A stretch of DNA of 64,000 nt from Paracoccaceae bacterium (GCA_030750975.1 JASMHC010000001.1:186001-250000); one strand, 5' to 3'. Shown: positions 7,310-16,350, numbered from the stretch's first letter. Numbers and translations: made by a program. Notes: generated by a model from the letters alone, not told the origin.

Positions 7310-8416
7310 ATGACGCTGATTTCACCTTCTCGCCGTTTGCGGCGCACGCCTTTTTCCGACGGTGTCGAAGCCGCCGGTGTCAAAGGGTATACGGTCTATA
7401 ACCGGATGTTGCTGCCCACGGTGTTCCGGTCGGTTGAGGAAGATTACCGCCATCTGAAAGAGGCGGTGCAGATCTGGGATGTGTCCTGCGAACGGCAGGT
7501 CGAACTGCGCGGCCCGGATGCGACCCGGCTGATGCAGATGCTGACCCCTCGGGATTTGCGCAAGATGCAGATCGGCCAGTGTTATTACGTGCCGATCGTG
7601 GATGAAACCGGCGGCATGCTGAACGATCCGGTGGCGGTGAAACTGGCCGGGGATCGCTGGTGGATTTCCATCGCCGACAGTGATCTTCTGTTATGGGTCA
7701 AGGGGCTGGCTTACGGGTTCCGGCTGGATGTTCTGGTGGACGAACCCGATGTCAGCCCACTGGCGGTCCAGGGTCCGAAATCTGACGATCTGATGGCCGA
7801 TATATTTGGCGACGCGGTGCGCGACATCCGGTTTTTCCGCTTTGGCGTGTTTAGCTTTCTGGGCCATGATCTGGTCATCGCGCGGTCGGGCTATTCCAAG
7901 CAGGGCGGTTTTGAAATCTACGTGGAAAGCACCGAAATCGGCATGCCGCTTTGGAATGCCCTGATGGAAGCAGGCCGCAAATATGACGTTTACGCCGGAT
8001 GTCCGAACCTGATCGAGCGGATCGAGGGCGGATTGCTGAGCTATGGCAACGACATGACCGATGAAAACACCCCCCATGAATGCGGGCTGGGCAAGTTCTG
8101 CAACACCCATTCGGCCATTGGCTGCGTCGGGCGCGATGCGCTTTTGCGGGTCGCCCATGAGGGGCCGGTGCGTCAGATCAGGGCGATCGAGATCGCCGGA
8201 CCAGCGGTGCCGGGCTGTGACAGGGTTTGGCAGGTCCGGTCGGGCGAACAGCTTGTCGGGCGGATCACCTCGGCCACGTGGTCGCCGGATTTCAACACGA
8301 ATGTCGCCATCGGCATGGTGCGGATGACCCATTGGGATGCAGGCACAGAGCTGAATGTTGAATTGCCCGACGGTTCACGCCGCGCGGCATTGGTACACGA
8401 AAAATTCTGGAATTAG
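7310..8416 (+). CDS. dmdA: dimethylsulfoniopropionate demethylase
   Basis: A 368-residue GcvT-fold protein that transfers a methyl group from DMSP to tetrahydrofolate, giving methylmercaptopropionate. The N-terminus (PSRRLRRTPFSDGVEAAGVK, then YTVYNRMLLPT) and the segments WDVSCERQVELRGPDA, QCYYVPIVDETGGMLNDPV, SGYSKQGGFEIYVE and GLLSYGNDMT closely follow the sequence of Ruegeria pomeroyi DmdA as I remember it, and the length matches. It is preceded by TTGGAGG and followed 42 bases later by acuI. An unrelated aminomethyltransferase is unlikely given this likeness. Confidence 0.93.
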   Translation: MTLISPSRRLRRTPFSDGVEAAGVKGYTVYNRMLLPTVFRSVEEDYRHLKEAVQIWDVSCERQVELRGPDATRLMQMLTPRDLRKMQIGQCYYVPIVDETGGMLNDPVAVKLAGDRWWISIADSDLLLWVKGLAYGFRLDVLVDEPDVSPLAVQGPKSDDLMADIFGDAVRDIRFFRFGVFSFLGHDLVIARSGYSKQGGFEIYVESTEIGMPLWNALMEAGRKYDVYAGCPNLIERIEGGLLSYGNDMTDENTPHECGLGKFCNTHSAIGCVGRDALLRVAHEGPVRQIRAIEIAGPAVPGCDRVWQVRSGEQLVGRITSATWSPDFNTNVAIGMVRMTHWDAGTELNVELPDGSRRAALVHEKFWN

Positions 8417-8458
8417 GCGCGCAAGCCGCGGCCATTCCCCCCATAAAAGGAGAAAAAG

Positions 8459-9454
8459 ATGTTTAATGCATTGGTTGTCGAAAAGGACGAAGACAGTGGC
8501 AAGACCTCTGCCTCGGTGCAACAGATCGCGGACGAGGCGCTGCCCGAAGGTGATGTGACCGTTGCCGTCGCCTATTCCACGGTGAATTACAAGGACGGGC
8601 TGTGTATCGGTCCGGGCGGTGGACTGGTGCGCAAGTATCCTCATGTGCCGGGGATCGATTTCGCCGGAACGGTCGAAGCATCCGGGGATGACCGCTATAA
8701 GCCGGGCGACAAGGTGGTTCTGACCGGTTGGCGCGTGGGTGAAAACCGCTGGGGCGGTTATGCGCAGAAGGCGCGGGTGAAGGCCGATATGCTGGTGCCT
8801 TTGCCGCAGGGGCTGGATGCGCGTCAGGCGATGGCCGTGGGCACGGCGGGCTTTACCGCGATGCTGGCGGTGATGGCGCTGGAAGATCATGGGCTGACAC
8901 CCGGGGACGGTCCGGTTCTTGTTACCGGCGCCGCCGGAGGTGTCGGGTCGGTCGCAACCGCGATCCTGGCCAATCTGGGATACGACGTGGCGGCAGTAAC
9001 CGGCCGCGCGGACCAGGCGGATTACCTGACCTCGCTGGGGGCCACCCGGATTGTGGCGCGTGACGATCTGACCGAAGTCACCCGCAAGCCGCTGGAGGCC
9101 GAACAATGGGCCGGCTGCATTGATGCGGTCGCCGGGGCGATGCTGGGCCGGGTGCTGAAGCAGATGAATTATGGTGCGTCGGTTGCCGCGATCGGTTTGG
9201 CGGGGGGGGCCGCGATTGACGGGGCGTTGATCACACCCTTCATCTTACGCGGCGTGAACCTGCTGGGGATCGACAGTGTGATGCAGCCCTATGACAACCG
9301 CGTCCGCGCGTGGCAGCGGATTGCCAGCGACCTGCCGATGGACAAGCTTGAGGCGATGATCCAGCCGGCGACTCTTTCGGACCTGCCACAATTGGGTAAA
9401 GATATTCTGAAAGGTCAGGTCAAAGGCCGCGTCGTGGTCGATGTGAACGCCTGA
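8459..9454 (+). CDS. acuI: acryloyl-CoA reductase (MDR family)
   Basis: A 331-residue medium-chain dehydrogenase/reductase of the YhdH/AcuI type, reducing toxic acryloyl-CoA to propionyl-CoA with NADPH. The N-terminal GroES-like half contains STVNYKDGL and VPGIDFAGTV; the nucleotide-binding loop GAAGGVG is at residues 157-163, and ATRIVARDD follows. There are no zinc-binding cysteines, as expected. It sits directly after dmdA, the usual roseobacter arrangement in which the two are co-transcribed, and the unit ends at the hairpin at 9467. Confidence 0.92.
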   Translation: MFNALVVEKDEDSGKTSASVQQIADEALPEGDVTVAVAYSTVNYKDGLCIGPGGGLVRKYPHVPGIDFAGTVEASGDDRYKPGDKVVLTGWRVGENRWGGYAQKARVKADMLVPLPQGLDARQAMAVGTAGFTAMLAVMALEDHGLTPGDGPVLVTGAAGGVGSVATAILANLGYDVAAVTGRADQADYLTSLGATRIVARDDLTEVTRKPLEAEQWAGCIDAVAGAMLGRVLKQMNYGASVAAIGLAGGAAIDGALITPFILRGVNLLGIDSVMQPYDNRVRAWQRIASDLPMDKLEAMIQPATLSDLPQLGKDILKGQVKGRVVVDVNA

Positions 9455-9466
9455 ACGCTGCCCTGC

Positions 9467-9501
9467 GCCGCCCCGGACATGCCTCTGGGGCGGCTATTTT
9501 T
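9467..9501 (+). terminator. terminator of dmdA-acuI
   Basis: GCCGCCCC (9467-9474) pairs with GGGGCGGC (9487-9494), followed by TATTTTT. It lies 13 bases after the acuI stop. Confidence 0.8.
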
Positions 9502-9610
9502 GAAAAATTTTGCGTGATATTTGGCTTTTGCAATATGTAGCATTTCAGCGTGCATATTTTACAAATGTCATCAAACTCAAGCGGGTGCGGGGGTAAATTG
9601 CGGCGCCGTT

Positions 9611-10795
9611 TTAGCGCCCCAACTCTTTCATTCCGCGCTCGATCCCTTCCAGGGTCATCGGCACCATCCGGTTCTCAAAAATCTCGCGGATCATGCCGAT
9701 GGACTGGGTATAAGCCCAGTGGTTTTGCGGCACCGGATTGATCCAAAGATGCTCGGGCCATTGTTGCCGCGCCCGCTCCAGCCAGGTCTGGCCGGATTCC
9801 GCGTTCCAATGTTCATTGGCACCACCGGGATAGGCGATCTCGTAGGGGGACATGCTGGCGTCTCCTACGAAAATGCATTTGTAATCAGAGCCATAGGTGT
9901 TCAGCACCTCATGGGTCGGTGTCACCTCATCCCAACGCCGCGCATTGTCGCGCCAGACGCCTTCGTAAAGGCAATTGTGGAAATAGTAATATTCCAGATG
10001 CTTGAACTCGGCCCGCGCGGCGCTGAACAGTTCTTCCACCACTTTGATATGGTCATCCATCGAGCCGCCGACATCCAGAAACAGCACCACCTTGACGGCA
10101 TTGCGTTTTTCAGGCCGGGTTTTGACATCGAGATACCCATGCTCGGCCGTCGCGCGGATCGTGCTATCGAGATCCAATTCTTCATGCGCCCCGTCCCTGG
10201 CCCAGCGGCGAAGGCGTTTCAGGGCCACTTTGATATTGCGTGTGCCCAGCTCAACGGAATCGTCCAGGTTCTTGAATTCCCTTTTATCCCAGACCTTTAC
10301 AGCCCTTCGATGGCGGCTTTCATGCTGACCGATGCGGATGCCTTCGGGATTGTAGCCATAGGCCCCGAACGGCGATGTGCCCGCCGTGCCGATCCATTTG
10401 CTGCCCCCCTGATGGCGCTTCTTTTGTTCCTCAAGACGTTTTTTCAACGTCTCCATCAGCTTGTCAAAACCGCCCGCGGCGTCGATGGCGGCTTTCTCTT
10501 CCTCGGTCAGGTGCTTTTCCGCCATCTTACGCAACCAGTCTTCGGGCAGGTCAAGCGCCTTGAGCACCGCGTCATTTGGGATTTCCTCGATCCCTTTGAA
10601 GGTCTCGGAAAAGGCGATGTCGAACCGGTCGAGATTGCGTTCGTCCTTCACCATGACCGAGCGCGAAAGATAATAAAATCCTTCAATATCATAGGTGACA
10701 AGGCCGGCCTTCATGGCTTCGAGAAAGCTTAGAAATTCCCGCAAAGACACAGGGATACCGGCTTTGCGAAGGTTCTCGAAGAAGGGCAGAAACAT
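9611..10795 (-). CDS. CoxE-type VWA domain protein
   Basis: A 394-residue protein of the CoxE-like family. The N-terminal helical part (1-200) contains KAGIPVSLREFLSFLEAM, and a von Willebrand A domain occupies roughly 232-394. The metal site reads DVGGS (241-245) in place of the canonical DxSxS, a variant I consider normal for this family. Such proteins pair with MoxR AAA+ ATPases to assemble or insert metal cofactors into client enzymes; the likely partner is at 12885-13727 on the same strand. The client is not apparent in the window. Confidence 0.88.
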   Translation of the reverse strand: MFLPFFENLRKAGIPVSLREFLSFLEAMKAGLVTYDIEGFYYLSRSVMVKDERNLDRFDIAFSETFKGIEEIPNDAVLKALDLPEDWLRKMAEKHLTEEEKAAIDAAGGFDKLMETLKKRLEEQKKRHQGGSKWIGTAGTSPFGAYGYNPEGIRIGQHESRHRRAVKVWDKREFKNLDDSVELGTRNIKVALKRLRRWARDGAHEELDLDSTIRATAEHGYLDVKTRPEKRNAVKVVLFLDVGGSMDDHIKVVEELFSAARAEFKHLEYYYFHNCLYEGVWRDNARRWDEVTPTHEVLNTYGSDYKCIFVGDASMSPYEIAYPGGANEHWNAESGQTWLERARQQWPEHLWINPVPQNHWAYTQSIGMIREIFENRMVPMTLEGIERGMKELGR

Positions 10796-10798
10796 GGG

Positions 10799-10966
10799 TT
10801 ACAATATACGAAGCAGGACCGTATTCAACAACACGCCCAGAACGCCAAAGGCCAGGAAATAGACCCCTGCATATTGGAGAATGTCCAGAATTTTGCCTTT
10901 GCGTTTGCGTGCCAGATACGCGCCCAACACCGCACCGGCAAGGCCGATCAGAAGTCCCAGAAGCAT
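10799..10966 (-). CDS. 55-residue membrane protein
   Basis: A small reading frame starting MLLGLLIGLAGAVLGAYLA, then a basic stretch RKRKGK, then a second hydrophobic helix ending LLNTVLLRIL. AAGGGA precedes the ATG at suitable spacing. It fits exactly between the DUF2927 gene (12 bases away) and the VWA gene (3 bases away), which supports it as a true member of the operon. The two helices joined by a positive loop suggest a hairpin membrane protein. Function unknown. Confidence 0.75.
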   Translation of the reverse strand: MLLGLLIGLAGAVLGAYLARKRKGKILDILQYAGVYFLAFGVLGVLLNTVLLRIL

Positions 10967-10978
10967 GTGCAATCCCTT

Positions 10979-12340
10979 TTAGCGCGGGCTCAGGGCTGCA
11001 ATTTCCCGTATACGTGCCTGAACCGCTGTTTCCGAGCCAAAGCCGTAACGTGCCCAGCCTAAACTGTCCAGCCGCACCGAGCGGGCTTCTGCCGGTCGCC
11101 CGGCCAGATCCAGCGCTTCGGCTTCCAATAGCTGAAGTGTCGATAAAAGCGAGGCGTTTTCGTGATCGCGGGCGATTTGCAGGTAAGGGCGCACCAGCGC
11201 CAGCGTGCCGGAACTGTCGCCTTTGGCCAAAGTGAACGCGGCCAGCTGGGTGGCGATTATCGCCCGTTGGACATTTGCGTCCGGCACCGAGGAATAGGCA
11301 AGATCAGCTTTCAAGAACGCTTCGCGGCTTTTTGACGGATTGGTGGTCATCGTCACCCGGCCCAGCACGTAATAGCTAAAGCCCAGGCGCACATCGTTAA
11401 ATTGATTGGACCGGGCAATAACCACAGCCCGTTCCGCCGCGCGAATACGCTGATCAACCGAAACCCCGACACCCAACGCGGTTTCAACCTGATCGTTCCA
11501 ATCCGGCGATATCTGCTGACGCTGGCTGCCCCCGATCTGATCTCCGGTCGGGTTCAGCTTCGACAGGATCATTGAAAGCCGTGCCGCCACATCGCCTCGG
11601 CCCATGCCGTTTGACAGCTGATCGTCATAGAGAACCCGCAGGACGAGCATATCGAAATCGGTCAGGACCGCATGGGAATCGTCGTCGTTGAACACGCTGT
11701 CGGACAGGTAATAAAGGTCGTTCACCGGGCCAAGCGACTGCGCCAGTTCTTCCTGCATACAGTCGCGGATCTCCTGCGGGCTGGAATCCTTGGGCAGGAA
11801 AATCGTCATCACGCTGCGTTCGGTCAGTTTCGACCAGGCGTTGGCCGAAGAATTGCGCGACGACAGATATTCACGCAGTCCCCGCACATTCGGGGCAACG
11901 AAACACGCGGCATTGGGGATCAGGCGGTTGATCTGCGCACGCGGGATAAGCTCGAGCGTGATATTGGCGGTGTCAGAACCGGTTGTGCTGATATCTATCC
12001 CGGCCTCGTTTCGCAGGCGGGACAGAAGGTTGGCCAGATCGTTGCGCATCGTCGCCGGAGCCTCGCCCGAGATGCGGACCGTAATCGGGCCTTCAAAGCG
12101 CGTCAGCCGACTAAGCGGCGTACCGTTTTCAAGGAAAAAGGTCAGCATCAGGATATCGCGCGCGATGGAACTGTTGGACCGCAACACGCTGCTCGGCTGT
12201 GTGTTTTGCGGTGCGAATACCGGCACCTGCTGCGGGGCCGACGCGGGTGTGAAGGCACGGGTGGTCGTCTCGTATGGACCACCCGGCGCAGAGCACGAGG
12301 CCGCGACCAAACAGAAAGGGAACATAAGGCGTTTCATCAT
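10979..12340 (-). CDS. DUF2927 domain lipoprotein
   Basis: A 453-residue secreted protein. The start KRLMFPFCLVAASC looks like a lipoprotein signal with the acylated cysteine at 16. A DUF2927 domain follows (about 60-260), including AARDILM-like SIARDILMLTFFLENG, and the cysteine pair ACFV/RDCMQEELAQSLG with its ELAQ helix recalls the family's metalloprotease-like helix without HExxH. The C-terminal third is helical, like TPR units. Its ATG overlaps the stop of the acetyltransferase gene. It sits inside the MoxR-VWA cluster, so a role in the same process is possible. Confidence 0.78.
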   Translation of the reverse strand: MMKRLMFPFCLVAASCSAPGGPYETTTRAFTPASAPQQVPVFAPQNTQPSSVLRSNSSIARDILMLTFFLENGTPLSRLTRFEGPITVRISGEAPATMRNDLANLLSRLRNEAGIDISTTGSDTANITLELIPRAQINRLIPNAACFVAPNVRGLREYLSSRNSSANAWSKLTERSVMTIFLPKDSSPQEIRDCMQEELAQSLGPVNDLYYLSDSVFNDDDSHAVLTDFDMLVLRVLYDDQLSNGMGRGDVAARLSMILSKLNPTGDQIGGSQRQQISPDWNDQVETALGVGVSVDQRIRAAERAVVIARSNQFNDVRLGFSYYVLGRVTMTTNPSKSREAFLKADLAYSSVPDANVQRAIIATQLAAFTLAKGDSSGTLALVRPYLQIARDHENASLLSTLQLLEAEALDLAGRPAEARSVRLDSLGWARYGFGSETAVQARIREIAALSPR

Positions 12341-12798
12341 CAGCCCCGCGCGTACCGGATAAACGGTGTAACTGTGCCGATCTTATCGTAAAGCGAACGG
12401 GCTTTGTGATTGAATTCCTGTGTCATCCAGTAAACCGACGGCGCCCCGGCCATGTCGGCGGCCTCGTAAACGGCGTTGATTAATGCCCGGCCAGTGCCCT
12501 TGCCACGCTGATCGGCCTTTGTGTAGAGGTCTTGCAGATAGCAGACATTTTCAATTTTCCACGCATGGCGGTGAAACAAATAATGCACCAGCCCAATGGC
12601 AAAGCCGCTTTCATCAATGGCAAGCAAGCCTGAAAATTCCTGCGGATCATCGCTTAGTAAGCGGGCAAAGGTCGTCTGATAGACCGCTTCGTCAACGGTT
12701 GTCTCGTAAAACGCCAGATACTCCGTCCAAAGACGGTGCCACGCTTGATAATCCTCTTCGCCCAGCGGGCGAATCACAACAGCACTGGAAACTGACAA
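12340..12798 (-). CDS. GNAT family N-acetyltransferase
   Basis: A 152-residue GNAT protein: the acetyl-CoA loop is TKADQRGKGTGRALINAVY (matching Q/RxxGxG/A), preceded by the YLQDLYT strand. The start is TTG at 12798, supported by GAGGTG six bases upstream; the N-terminal strand SSAVVIRPLGEEDY is the expected beta-1/alpha-1 of the fold, so a later start would truncate it. The stop overlaps the start of the DUF2927 gene. The acceptor substrate cannot be told from sequence. Confidence 0.85.
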   Translation of the reverse strand: MSVSSAVVIRPLGEEDYQAWHRLWTEYLAFYETTVDEAVYQTTFARLLSDDPQEFSGLLAIDESGFAIGLVHYLFHRHAWKIENVCYLQDLYTKADQRGKGTGRALINAVYEAADMAGAPSVYWMTQEFNHKARSLYDKIGTVTPFIRYARG

Positions 12799-12884
12799 TT
12801 GGGCACCTCAATATTTACAATTCCTAGGTATTTCCCGAAATTGGGTCGGGATAAGGAACGGTTTTGGGCAAAACCGAGGCATTT

Positions 12885-13727
12885 TCACTGACGTTGGCGT
12901 CGGGCCATGAATGCCAGCCGTTCAAACAGGTGGACGTCCTGTTCGTTCTTCAAGAGCGCACCATGCAGTGTCGGCAAGGCACTCGCACCATCGCGTTTCA
13001 GATCCTCGGCGGTCAGGTCTTCGGCCAACAGTAATTTGAGCCAATCCAGAACCTCGGATGTTGAGGGTTTTTTCTTCAGGCCGCTTTGTTCGCGCAGCTC
13101 GTAGAATTGGGTCAGGGCTTCGGTCAGCAATTGCGGTTTGACACCCGGATGATGCACTTCGACGATTTGTTTCATCGTCTCCATGTCGGGGAAACGAATA
13201 TAATGAAAGAAACAGCGCCGCAGAAAGGCGTCGGGCAATTCTTTTTCATTGTTCGATGTGATGATCACAATCGGGCGCACTTTGGCGCGGATCGTTTCGC
13301 CGGTTTCATAGACGTGAAACTCCATTTTATCGAGTTCCTGCAACAAATCGTTGGGAAATTCGATGTCGGCCTTGTCGATCTCGTCAATCAGCAGAACCAC
13401 TTTTTGCTCGGCCTCAAAGGCCTGCCACAGCTTGCCTTTGCGGATATAGTTCTTCACATCGTGAACACGCTCTTCGCCCAGCTGACTGTCGCGCAGGCGA
13501 CTGACGGCATCGTATTCATATAGCCCTTGTTGCGCACGAGTGGTGGACTTGATCGACCATTCAAGCATTTCCAGGCCAAGCGCTTCCGAAATCTGCTTGG
13601 CAAGTTCGGTTTTGCCGGTTCCGGGTTCACCTTTTACCAGCAAAGGGCGCTCTAGCGTTACAGCGGCGTTAACGGCGATGGTCAGGTCGTCCGTCGCAAC
13701 ATAGGTCTTGGTGCCTTCAAATTTCAT
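12885..13727 (-). CDS. MoxR-type AAA+ ATPase
   Basis: A 280-residue AAA+ ATPase of the MoxR group with Walker A GEPGTGKT (33-40), Walker B LLIDEID (112-118), sensor-1 region IITSNNEKELPDAF and the arginine pair LRRCF. It is cytosolic and probably drives cofactor insertion or complex maturation with the CoxE-type VWA protein encoded 2 kb downstream on the same strand. The start at 13727 follows GGAAAG. An 87-base gap separates it from the acetyltransferase gene, so the cluster may have a second promoter. Confidence 0.9.
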   Translation of the reverse strand: MKFEGTKTYVATDDLTIAVNAAVTLERPLLVKGEPGTGKTELAKQISEALGLEMLEWSIKSTTRAQQGLYEYDAVSRLRDSQLGEERVHDVKNYIRKGKLWQAFEAEQKVVLLIDEIDKADIEFPNDLLQELDKMEFHVYETGETIRAKVRPIVIITSNNEKELPDAFLRRCFFHYIRFPDMETMKQIVEVHHPGVKPQLLTEALTQFYELREQSGLKKKPSTSEVLDWLKLLLAEDLTAEDLKRDGASALPTLHGALLKNEQDVHLFERLAFMARRQRQ

Positions 13728-13860
13728 ACAGTCTTTCCAAATCTTTAGATTTTGCCGAACCTTGCGGCACTTCAACGCTTTTCACCACAAATGCGCCGCT
13801 TTGTGTAGTGACAATCCCACGTCAGAGGACTATGACCACCGCAGAAAGAGGAGGTTTCGG

Positions 13861-14334
13861 ATGTCGAGCGAACTTAGTGCAGCTGACGCCGGACGAGTAG
13901 GGGGAAAGAGCTTGAAACAAGAAGTGTTTTTGCCCGAGGATTACAGACCGGCCGAAAACGAACCGTTTATGAACGAGCGCCAGTTGGAATATTTCCGCCG
14001 CAAGCTCATAGATTGGAAAAACGAACTTCTTGCAGACAGTCGTGACACGATCGAGGGTCTGCAAGACAACACCCGCAACATTCCTGACGTGGCGGATCGC
14101 GCAAGCGAAGAAACCGACCGCGCCCTGGAGCTGAGAACCCGTGACCGTCAGCGCAAGCTGGTGGCCAAGATTGAATCGGCGCTGCGCCGCATCGACGAGG
14201 GCGAGTATGGGTATTGCGAAGTAACGGGCGAGCCGATTTCCCTGAAACGGCTGGACGCGCGACCCATCGCAACCATGAGCCTTGAGGCACAGGAACGTCA
14301 CGAACGCCGCGAAAAAGTTCATCGCGACGACTGA
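13861..14334 (+). CDS. dksA: RNA polymerase-binding transcription factor DksA
   Basis: A 157-residue DksA. The coiled-coil tip motif DVADRA (76-81, DxxDxA) that reaches the RNA polymerase active site is intact. The zinc-finger positions read C119, T122, S140 and A143, so only one of four ligand cysteines remains; the single-cysteine form is known in Rhodobacter and does not need zinc. It modulates rRNA and stringent promoters with ppGpp. The start at 13861 follows AGAGGAGG. A 33-base terminator lies after the stop. Confidence 0.93.
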   Translation: MSSELSAADAGRVGGKSLKQEVFLPEDYRPAENEPFMNERQLEYFRRKLIDWKNELLADSRDTIEGLQDNTRNIPDVADRASEETDRALELRTRDRQRKLVAKIESALRRIDEGEYGYCEVTGEPISLKRLDARPIATMSLEAQERHERREKVHRDD

Positions 14335-14359
14335 TCAAAGTCGGCTGCGGACGAAATTG

Positions 14360-14393
14360 ATGCGTCGGGGCGTTCAGCTTCGGCGCATTTTTT
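14360..14393 (+). terminator. terminator of dksA
   Basis: A 12-pair stem with three G-U pairs (arms 14360-14371 and 14377-14388), a 5-base loop and six T follow dksA. Confidence 0.75.
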
Positions 14394-14413
14394 GATGATT
14401 GAAGGGGCAGGTC

Positions 14414-15574
14414 ATGAAAGTTTGCGTCATCGGGGCAGGGATCGGGGGGCTGGCCGTCGCACGCGCTCTGGCTTTGCGCGGTATGCAGGTTACTGTCCTT
14501 GAGCAAGCGGAAGAAATTCGTGAAGTCGGCGCCGGGTTGCAGATCAGTCCGAACGGCATTCGGGTTATCGAAGCCCTTGGGTTGCGCGGCGCATTAGAGG
14601 AAAACGCCGTTCAGGCCTGCGCTGTGTCACTTCGGAATTACAGCGACGCGCGCGAGGTGGCCCATCTTGATCTGAGCGCCAGCGCCCATGGGCGGGATTA
14701 TTACTTTGTTCACCGCGCAGACCTGATCGATCTGCTGGCGCAAGGGGCACGCGACGCCGGTGTGAAGATCAGACTTCTACAAAAGGTTTCCAGGATTGAC
14801 TGGTCAGAAACGCCATCGGTCGAAACAAGCAATGGCAACTTCGTTCATGCCGATGTGGTGATCGGTGCGGATGGATTGCACTCGGTCCTTCGCAAACAGA
14901 TCCTTGGAACCGTGGCGCCCTTTTTCACGCATCAAACGGCGTGGCGCGCCGTTGTGCCCAATGATTTGCACCTTCCCGCCGAGGCCCGCGTTTACATGGG
15001 GCCGAAACGTCATCTGGTTTGTTACCCCATGAGAAATGGCAGTGTCGTGAATATTGTCGCGGTTCAGGAAAGGCCGGATTGGGTTGAGGAAGGCTGGCAT
15101 CACAAAGACGATCCCAAAAACCTGATCGCCGCTTTCGCGGATTTCGGCCACGAGGTGCATAGCCTGCTTGAACGGGTCGAGGATGTATCGTGCTGGGGAT
15201 TGTTCAGGCATCCGGTGGCGTCAGAGTGGTACAAGGGCCGTGCCGTTTTGCTGGGCGACGCGGCGCATCCTACGCTGCCATTCATGGCGCAAGGGGCGAA
15301 TATGGGGCTTGAGGATGCCTGGGTGCTGGCCGAAGCGCTGTCCTTATCAGATAATGTTGAAGCGGCCTTGGCCGCCTATCAGGCCAAACGCAAGGCGCGG
15401 GTGACAAAGGTTGTGGATACGGCCTCGGGCAATGCGTGGAAATATCACCTAAGCTCTGGTCCTGTCCGGCTGGCGGCGCATCTGGGGCTGCGATTGACCA
15501 GCCGATTGTCGCCATCTTTGCTTTTGCGCCAATACGAGTGGATTTATGGCCACGACGTGACCAAAAACCCCTAG
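14414..15574 (+). CDS. FAD-dependent monooxygenase (salicylate hydroxylase-like)
   Basis: A 386-residue class A flavoprotein monooxygenase. The N-terminal dinucleotide fold is VIGAGIGGLAVARALALRG, the second motif is VIGADGLHSVLR (DG motif) and the third is GRAVLLGDAAHPTLPFMAQG (GD motif, binding FAD and positioning NADH). This group hydroxylates aromatic acids such as salicylate or 3-hydroxybenzoate. GAAGGGG precedes the start. No aromatic-degradation partner genes are nearby, so the substrate is unknown. It is convergent with xthA, overlapping by four bases. Confidence 0.85.
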   Translation: MKVCVIGAGIGGLAVARALALRGMQVTVLEQAEEIREVGAGLQISPNGIRVIEALGLRGALEENAVQACAVSLRNYSDAREVAHLDLSASAHGRDYYFVHRADLIDLLAQGARDAGVKIRLLQKVSRIDWSETPSVETSNGNFVHADVVIGADGLHSVLRKQILGTVAPFFTHQTAWRAVVPNDLHLPAEARVYMGPKRHLVCYPMRNGSVVNIVAVQERPDWVEEGWHHKDDPKNLIAAFADFGHEVHSLLERVEDVSCWGLFRHPVASEWYKGRAVLLGDAAHPTLPFMAQGANMGLEDAWVLAEALSLSDNVEAALAAYQAKRKARVTKVVDTASGNAWKYHLSSGPVRLAAHLGLRLTSRLSPSLLLRQYEWIYGHDVTKNP

Positions 15575-16350
15575 GCCGCGAGGTCTACCCAGACCGGAAC
15601 ATGATCAGACGGCTTGGATCGACCGCGCATTTCGCTTTCGATCCAGCAATCATTTAACAAGTCAGCGCATTCCGGTCCGAGCAGGAAATGATCGATGCGG
15701 ATACCGTCATTGCGATCCCAGGCCCCGGCTTGGTAGTCCCAGAAAGAATAGTGGCCAGCGCCCTGAACCCTTGCCCGGAAGGCCTCGGTATAGCCTTGGT
15801 TTAACAAACGGCGAAAAGCTGCGCGACTTGCGGGCAGGCCAAGGGCATCATTCACCCAGGCCTCGGGCCGCTTGGCGTCTTCATCCTGGGGGATGATGTT
15901 GAAATCTCCAGTCAGAAGGCAGGGCGTTTCGGCGTCCAAAAGCGTCTTCGCCCGGTGATCAAGCCGCTCCATCCACGCCAGCTTGTATTCATATTTCGGT
16001 CCGGGGGCGGGATTGCCGTTGGGAAGATAAAGGCCGCAGATCCGAACTGGTGTGTCGCCCATTACCGTGGCTTCGATCCAGCGGGCCTGTTCATCGCTGT
16101 CGTCACCGGGCAGGCCGCGGCTGACGTCTTCCAATGGAAGCTTTGACAGGATGGCCACGCCGTTAAAGCTTTTCTGGCCATGGGTTTCGACAACATAGCC
16201 CAGATCCTCGATCAGCTCGCGCGGGAAATTTTCGTCGATGGATTTGATTTCTTGAAGCACGGCGACATCGGGGGCGCTGTCCTCAAGCCATTTCAAAAGA
16301 GTCTCAATCCGCGCTTTGACGCCGTTGATGTTGAAAGTCGCAATCTTCAT
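15571..16350 (-). CDS. xthA: exodeoxyribonuclease III
   Basis: A 259-residue endonuclease/exonuclease/phosphatase-fold enzyme that incises abasic sites in base-excision repair. Visible motifs are FNINGVKAR, LQEIKS (metal-binding glutamate), GLYLPNG, TGDFNI and the C-terminal SDHVPV with the catalytic histidine. Its length matches the bacterial XthA family. It is a single gene, divergent from the repeat-protein operon. Confidence 0.95.
   Translation of the reverse strand: MKIATFNINGVKARIETLLKWLEDSAPDVAVLQEIKSIDENFPRELIEDLGYVVETHGQKSFNGVAILSKLPLEDVSRGLPGDDSDEQARWIEATVMGDTPVRICGLYLPNGNPAPGPKYEYKLAWMERLDHRAKTLLDAETPCLLTGDFNIIPQDEDAKRPEAWVNDALGLPASRAAFRRLLNQGYTEAFRARVQGAGHYSFWDYQAGAWDRNDGIRIDHFLLGPECADLLNDCWIESEMRGRSKPSDHVPVWVDLAA

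Noticed and set aside
9521-10732. A 403-codon plus-strand frame
   Set aside because: It is antisense to the VWA gene and lacks a ribosome site or recognisable domain.
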